Under the pieces are notes generated by a model. That model saw nothing but the letters and a program-made list of their open reading frames with translations. It was not told the origin of the DNA and did no database searches. Made by a program: the position numbers and the translations under genes. A stretch of DNA of 9,314 nucleotides. It comes from an uncultured Collinsella sp. Its GTDB lineage: Bacteria > Actinomycetota > Coriobacteriia > Coriobacteriales > Coriobacteriaceae. Below are positions 5,876-9,314 of the stretch, in pieces (positions within the stretch are counted from its first letter, which is position 1; each line of letters begins with the position of its first letter). The DNA lies in contig CATYJC010000068.1 in NCBI GenBank assembly GCA_958407555.1, positions 1 to 9,314 on the forward strand. Direction: 5' to 3'.

Positions 5876-7477
5876 CTACGACGCTAGCGTGGCAATGACG
5901 GCTTCGTCGCCGGCGTATATGAGGGTGTTGCCGTCGGGGATGATGGTTTGGCCGTCGCGTTTGAGCATCACCACGATAAAGGGGTGCTTGCCTTGCGGCA
6001 CATCGCGAAGACGCTGGCCGGCCAGGCGACCGTGGGGCGTCACGGTGACCTCACGCAGCGTAACCTCGGCACGCTCTTCAAACGTCGGCGCGGCCATCAC
6101 CAGAAGGTCTCCTTCCTCAATTACGGTATCGCCGTTGGGCAGCACGGGGTGTGCGCCGTCGCGCAGCACCAGGACCACGAGCATGTCGGCGACGCTGCCA
6201 ATATCGGCGAGCGAGCGCCCGGCAAACGGATGGCCCGCGCCTACCTTGAGCTTAACGAACGACATGCCGTCCTCGTCGCGGTAATCGTTAAAAGTGCGGC
6301 GCACGTCGCCTTCCGCGTCGATCATGTCGAGCTTTTTCGCCACTGCCGGTAGCAGCGAGCCCTGCACTACAATGCTCGACACGGCAATCACAAACACCAG
6401 GTCAAACAAGTCGTGCCCACCGGGAACACCGACCACCACAGCAAAGAGGCTAAACACGACCGAAGCCGCGCCGCGCAGACCCGCCCAGCTTACGAGCGCG
6501 ACTTGGCGAGGATTGGTCTTAAAGGGCGCTAACAGCAGGCCGACGGCGATGGGACGGCTCACGAAGAGCATAAACGCCATGAGCGCCAGGCCCGGCAACA
6601 GCATTTGCGGCAGGCGCGCGGGCGTGACGAGCAGGCCCAGCAAAAAGAAGATGGTCATCTCGGCCATTTCGGTGAGGGTATCAAAGAAGTGCGCCATCTC
6701 GACCTTGCCGGTGATGTCGCTTGCACCCAGCACAATGCCGGCCAGGTATACAGCCAAAAAGCCGTTGCCGCCCAGGTAGCTCGGCAGCGCGTAGGCAACG
6801 ATCGCCACGGCGAACAAAAAGATAGTCTGCGCGCCCTCGGCCGTTGCGTGTGCGCGTTCAATCAGGCGGCTGGATGTCCAGCCGATGACAAGGCCCAACC
6901 CCACACCCAGGATAATCTGCTTGGCCAGTAGCACGGGAATGTCGATGTTGCCGCCTGCCGCGAGGGTCGCGAGCACCGCGGTGAGCATGTAGGCGACGGG
7001 GTCGTTGGAGCCCGATTCGACCTCGAGCAGCGAGTCGGTGCCGCCCCTCAGCGATAGGTTGTGCTCGCGCAGCACGCTAAAGACGCTCGCTGCATCGGTC
7101 GACGCCACGATCGAGCCCAGCAGCAGGCCGCCGATCCAGTCGAAGCCTAGTGCAAAATGCGCAAAGGTGCCCGTGATGCCGGCGGTAGCGATAACGCCGA
7201 GCGTGCTCAGCAGCACCGCGGGCACGGCGACGGGCTTGGCGCGGTCGATGTTGGTGTTAAAGCCGCCGTAGAACATGATGAACAGCAGCGCCGTACTGCA
7301 GACGGTTTCGGTAAGCGCGTAGTCGCTAAAGTCGATGTGCGCCGGCCCGTTAACGCCCAGCAGCATGCCGAGCGCGATAAAGATGAGCAGGGTGGGGAAG
7401 GGGAGCTTTTTGCCGACGGGTTTGATGGTCAGACACAAAATGATGACGAGGCCGATAAAGAGAAGTATCTGGTTCAT
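5876..7477 (-). CDS. CPA-family K+(Na+)/H+ antiporter with two RCK_C domains
   Basis: This inner-membrane monovalent cation/proton exchanger resembles NhaP2/CvrA-type potassium/proton antiporters. It has 533 residues: about 12-13 hydrophobic segments in residues 1-380, then a cytoplasmic tail. The transport core shows ASTDAASVF (125-133), ESGSNDP (154-160, the conserved ND pair N158-D159) and WAGLRGA (331-337). The tail carries two RCK_C (TrkA_C) repeats, about 404-463 and 473-531, each with the L.V..G.PFAG/RLAG...L start and a GD.L/GDEA end; in the family these bind nucleotides or regulatory ligands. No intervening RCK_N domain is visible. The ATG at 7477 has AGGAG upstream, though at a rather long spacing of about 12 nt. 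The gene stands alone and is divergent from the phosphatase gene. Whether K+ or Na+ is the ion cannot be settled from the sequence. Confidence 0.9.
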   Translation of the reverse strand: MNQILLFIGLVIILCLTIKPVGKKLPFPTLLIFIALGMLLGVNGPAHIDFSDYALTETVCSTALLFIMFYGGFNTNIDRAKPVAVPAVLLSTLGVIATAGITGTFAHFALGFDWIGGLLLGSIVASTDAASVFSVLREHNLSLRGGTDSLLEVESGSNDPVAYMLTAVLATLAAGGNIDIPVLLAKQIILGVGLGLVIGWTSSRLIERAHATAEGAQTIFLFAVAIVAYALPSYLGGNGFLAVYLAGIVLGASDITGKVEMAHFFDTLTEMAEMTIFFLLGLLVTPARLPQMLLPGLALMAFMLFVSRPIAVGLLLAPFKTNPRQVALVSWAGLRGAASVVFSLFAVVVGVPGGHDLFDLVFVIAVSSIVVQGSLLPAVAKKLDMIDAEGDVRRTFNDYRDEDGMSFVKLKVGAGHPFAGRSLADIGSVADMLVVLVLRDGAHPVLPNGDTVIEEGDLLVMAAPTFEERAEVTLREVTVTPHGRLAGQRLRDVPQGKHPFIVVMLKRDGQTIIPDGNTLIYAGDEAVIATLAS

Positions 7478-7561
7478 GGGTAGTGTCCGCTCCTGGGTGG
7501 TTGGCGTGGCACGGTCAGTTGTCTGCGGTTATTTGTACCCAAAGATGGTGGGTTTATGGGG

Positions 7562-7606
7562 CCGAGCCGCGGGCGTTCGCATTTTCGACACGAGGCGGGG
7601 GCTCGG
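7562..7606. repeat. 7-bp GC inverted repeat in the antiporter/phosphatase gap
   Basis: CCGAGCC (7562-7568) and GGCTCGG (7600-7606) form an inverted repeat with a 31-nt spacer. It lies in the 320-bp divergent gap 7478-7797. The left and middle parts of this gap (7478-7690) are G/C-rich, have no ribosome-binding-site-linked frame and show no convincing promoter for the antiporter. The match is short and may be chance. Confidence 0.25.
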
Positions 7607-7693
7607 GCAGTGCTGCTTGCGGTGTTGGTGCTGGTGGCGCGGTATTTCCGGGGCGTGCGGGCGGCCGCTTGTGACCGTTGGCAGCGGTGGCAC

Positions 7694-7722
7694 TTTCCAG
7701 CTTTATTGCAACGGAGTACAAT
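7694..7722 (+). promoter_or_regulatory. Sigma-70-type promoter for the metallophosphoesterase gene
   Basis: TTTCCA (7694-7699, 4 of 6 to TTGACA), a 17-bp spacer and TACAAT (7717-7722, 5 of 6 to TATAAT) predict a start near 7729 and a leader of about 70 nt before the ATG at 7798. An A+T-rich patch in otherwise GC-rich DNA supports it. Confidence 0.55.
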
Positions 7723-7733
7723 GGGTAACGTTT

Positions 7734-7750
7734 AAGTTCAACTTGAAGTT
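7734..7750 (+). promoter_or_regulatory. Possible operator: three alternating AAGTT half-sites
   Basis: Just after the predicted start lie AAGTT (7734-7738), its inverse AACTT (7740-7744) and AAGTT again (7746-7750), each 6 bp apart. They form two interleaved palindromes, AAGTT-C-AACTT and TTCAA-C-TTGAA (7737-7747). The position suits a repressor site or a small leader hairpin. No regulator is recognised. Confidence 0.3.
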
Positions 7751-7797
7751 TTAGTCGCGGCATCGGGCTTCGGCCGCAATGCAGGGAAAGGCGTTCC

Positions 7798-8637
7798 ATG
7801 GCGATCTATGTGACATCTGATGCTCACGGGCACGTGCGCGCGCTGGACGAGGCCCTTTCCAAGATCTCGCTGACGTCCGACGACACGCTGTATGTGCTGG
7901 GCGACATGATCGACCGCGGTCCCGATCCGGTCGGTGTCATCAACTTGGTGCGGTCGCTGCCCAACGCTCGCGTGCTTAAGGGCAACCACGAGCAGATTAT
8001 GCTCGATGCGATCATTGGCCAGGACCCGCTCGATGCCGAGACCTGGGATATCAACGGCGGATGGACCACGCGCCAACAGCTCAACGATATGGAATTTGAG
8101 GCATACGAGGAACTGGTGCGCTGGGCTGCCGCCCTGCCGCTCTATGCGGTGGTCGAGACTGCCGAGCGGCCGTACCTGCTGGTGCACGCCGGCATTCAGA
8201 CCGAGGCGGCGCGCGCGTTTTTGCTTGAGCATGGTGTCGATTGCGGCGACGGCAGGGGAGCGGTCGATGCCGATAGCGAGCTGCTGCAGCAAATGCTCGC
8301 CGTGCAGTCGTCCGATGACTTGCTCTGGATTCGCCATGGCTATTGGGATGCCCCGACGGGGCTGCTTTCTGCCGAGGGCAAGGGTCCGGTCGTGGTGAGC
8401 GGTCACACGCCCACGGTTTCGCTGGGGCGCTATTGCGAGGTTGGCGGCCTGGCAGGGCTCGATGAGGAGTCGGGTCGCGGGCAGATGGTGCGCCTGGGTG
8501 GCGAAGATACCGCCGGTGTGCCCGATCGCATCGATATCGATTGCGCGGCGGCCACCGGTTCCGAGTTCGGCCGTGTGGGCATCCTGCGCCTGGACGACGG
8601 GGCGGAGTTCTACGCAAACATCAACCCGGGCGAATAA
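7798..8637 (+). CDS. PPP/ApaH-like metallophosphoesterase (serine/threonine phosphatase type)
   Basis: This is a 279-residue cytoplasmic calcineurin-like phosphoesterase with a two-metal centre. The full motif set is present: D8-A-H10 (SDAHGH), GDMIDRG (35-41), GNHE (62-65), H130 in LVHAG, GHT (202-204) and the late IDIDCA/G (245-250) typical of PPP/ApaH-like enzymes. This group includes bacterial PrpA/PphA-type protein phosphatases and diadenosine tetraphosphatases; the sequence does not separate them. Length fits a single-domain enzyme with no signal peptide or membrane segment. The ATG has GGGAAAGG 6 nt upstream and a good promoter at 7694-7722. No hairpin-plus-T-run terminator follows directly, although the inverted-repeat element at 8752-8874 could serve. 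It should not be read as SerB, which is a HAD-family enzyme. Confidence 0.9.
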   Translation: MAIYVTSDAHGHVRALDEALSKISLTSDDTLYVLGDMIDRGPDPVGVINLVRSLPNARVLKGNHEQIMLDAIIGQDPLDAETWDINGGWTTRQQLNDMEFEAYEELVRWAAALPLYAVVETAERPYLLVHAGIQTEAARAFLLEHGVDCGDGRGAVDADSELLQQMLAVQSSDDLLWIRHGYWDAPTGLLSAEGKGPVVVSGHTPTVSLGRYCEVGGLAGLDEESGRGQMVRLGGEDTAGVPDRIDIDCAAATGSEFGRVGILRLDDGAEFYANINPGE

Positions 8638-8659
8638 TCGGTGCAAAGGGTAGCTAATT

Positions 8660-8723
8660 TGGGACGGGGCTTTTTTGACTACTTTTGCCCTTCTGTCCAT
8701 CAAATGATTTTTCTGGGACGGGG
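8660..8723 (+). repeat. 10-bp direct repeat TGGGACGGGG
   Basis: TGGGACGGGG occurs exactly at 8660-8669 and 8714-8723, 54 bp apart. The first copy is followed by CTTTTTTG; the second lies between AATGATT (8703-8709) and AATCATT (8731-8737), a 7-bp inverted repeat. No complementary CCCCGTCCC is present in the gap, so neither copy forms a classical terminator here. They may be pieces of a dispersed intergenic repeat. Confidence 0.45.
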
Positions 8724-8751
8724 ATTAAATAATCATTGAGTTGCCCGCTGG

Positions 8752-8874
8752 CTAAGTGAGTAGACTTTTTTGGAAATGCCGAGCACCCAACATATTTGCC
8801 TCAATAAAACCGCAGGTCACAGACTTGTGCTTTGTCGGTGTGGTTGGGGATTCGGTAAAAGTCTACTCACTTAG
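8752..8874. repeat. 123-bp MITE-like element or long hairpin with perfect 18-bp inverted repeats
   Basis: CTAAGTGAGTAGACTTTT (8752-8769) is the exact reverse complement of 8857-8874. Pairing continues inward: CCGA (8778-8781) with TCGG (8852-8855), a 3x3 mismatch, then CCCAAC with GTTGGG (8843-8848). The whole element can therefore fold into one long imperfect hairpin. No coding frame lies inside and no obvious target-site duplication flanks it. Read on + it ends with TTTT (8875-8878), so it could also end the phosphatase transcript. A non-autonomous mobile element, an intergenic palindromic repeat or a structured RNA are all possible. Confidence 0.7.
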
Positions 8875-8904
8875 TTTTGCGTGATGCATATTGTCCGCAA
8901 CGAG

Positions 8905-8945
8905 ACCCCAGCCGGGGTGATTCCATCGCAAATTCCGGTGACCGG
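8905..8945 (-). terminator. Weak candidate terminator region of the right-edge membrane protein gene
   Basis: Two short perfect stems lie just downstream of the stop at 8956 (minus): CCGGT-G-ACCGG (8935-8945) and ACCCC-AGCC-GGGGT (8905-8918). Neither has a U-tract on the minus strand (CTCGTTG follows the second), so intrinsic termination is doubtful. Confidence 0.25.
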
Positions 8946-8955
8946 GGGCAGTTAA

Positions 8956-9314
8956 TTAGGCCCCGTACGGGTTCCGGTCGCGCTCGATGCGCTGACGGAT
9001 GTGGGCGTACTCGACAATCAGCAACACCAGCAGTAGGGCCATGACCGCCAGGTAGCTCACCACGGCGCCCATCAGGCCCAGCAGGTTGATGAGGATCACC
9101 GGGAGCACCACGCTTACGGCGAAGCAGATCAGGTAGATCTTGGTGACGTCGCCGGCGTGGCGCAGCACCGTGATGATGGCGTAGATAAAGTCGATTGCCG
9201 CGGTGACGCCGCCGGCGACAACCATTAGCAGCGCCAGCGTGCGGTAGCGCTCAAAGTTAAGGCCGTACATAAAGCTCATGAGGGGAATGCCGGGGCCGGC
9301 CATAAATGCGGCGC
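8956..9314 (-). CDS. Polytopic membrane protein, probable polysaccharide flippase, C-terminal part
   Basis: The frame is open through the right edge (codons for F, A and A precede the methionine at 9303), so only the last 118 or so residues of a longer protein are seen. The segment starts with GPGIPLMSFMYGLNFERYRTL, then has three hydrophobic spans (about TLALL...YAII, IYLICF...INLLG and GAVVSY...IVEY) and ends in a short charged tail, HIRQRIERDRNPYGA. This layout fits the C-terminal end of MATE/MVF-fold lipid-linked oligosaccharide flippases (Wzx-like), which move cell-surface polysaccharide units across the membrane. The family is inferred from topology and general resemblance rather than a diagnostic motif. 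Another multi-spanning transporter is possible. Confidence 0.6.
   Translation of the reverse strand, partial: AAFMAGPGIPLMSFMYGLNFERYRTLALLMVVAGGVTAAIDFIYAIITVLRHAGDVTKIYLICFAVSVVLPVILINLLGLMGAVVSYLAVMALLLVLLIVEYAHIRQRIERDRNPYGA

Noticed and set aside
5948..6352. Several open frames on + strand across the antiporter gene
   Set aside because: They lie opposite a gene with clear transporter and RCK_C motifs, and none has a supporting start site.
8660..8676. GGGACGGGGCTTTTTT as an intrinsic terminator of the phosphatase gene
   Set aside because: There is a T-run but no complementary GC arm upstream, so no hairpin forms.
7738..8703. 321-codon open frame on the minus strand
   Set aside because: Antisense to the metallophosphoesterase, with an Arg/His/Pro-rich product typical of a shadow frame.
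1..9314. CRISPR array, tRNA or rRNA gene, complete insertion sequence
   Set aside because: No regularly spaced repeats, cloverleaf-like segments, rRNA-like stretches or transposase motifs were seen on either strand.

Overview
The window looks like chromosomal DNA from a high-GC, Gram-positive, anaerobic gut actinobacterium. My best guess is Collinsella or a close relative (Coriobacteriia). The reasons are the strong G/C bias at third codon positions, the clear Shine-Dalgarno sites, the short ACT-type SerA next to SerC, and the style of the PD-(D/E)XK-like protein at the left edge. I could not search any database, so the genus is an inference.

Layout, left to right. (1) The 3' part of a + strand gene with a DUF559/Vsr-like nuclease-fold domain is cut by the left edge (2-601). 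(2) An A+T-richer convergent gap follows (602-950). It holds a 10-bp inverted repeat and a strong hairpin that probably ends serA. (3) A minus-strand serC-serA operon (3308 down to 951) encodes the first two enzymes of serine biosynthesis; serB is not in the window. (4) A minus-strand pair follows, visibly less G+C-rich than its flanks: a MazG-like nucleotide pyrophosphohydrolase (5541-5185) overlapping by 8 nt a GIY-YIG nuclease fused to a DUF2075 superfamily-1 helicase-like domain (5192-3450). It looks like a laterally acquired two-gene unit, plausibly for defence. (5) A divergent + strand gene encodes a 63-residue acidic protein (5656-5847). (6) A minus-strand K+/H+ or Na+/H+ antiporter of the CPA type with two C-terminal RCK_C domains spans 7477-5876. 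(7) A GC-rich divergent gap carries a good sigma-70-type promoter for a + strand PPP/ApaH-like metallophosphoesterase (7798-8637). (8) A 318-bp non-coding gap (8638-8955) holds a 10-bp direct repeat and a 123-bp element bounded by perfect 18-bp inverted repeats. (9) The C-terminus of a multi-spanning membrane protein, probably a polysaccharide flippase, runs off the right edge (8956-9314, minus).

The housekeeping part (serine synthesis, cation/proton exchange, phosphatase) has no evident common pathway. The two items most worth following up are the MazG + GIY-YIG/DUF2075 operon and the inverted-repeat element at 8752-8874. Several starts were moved from the longest open frame to a start with a ribosome binding site: the helicase, MazG and the 63-residue protein.
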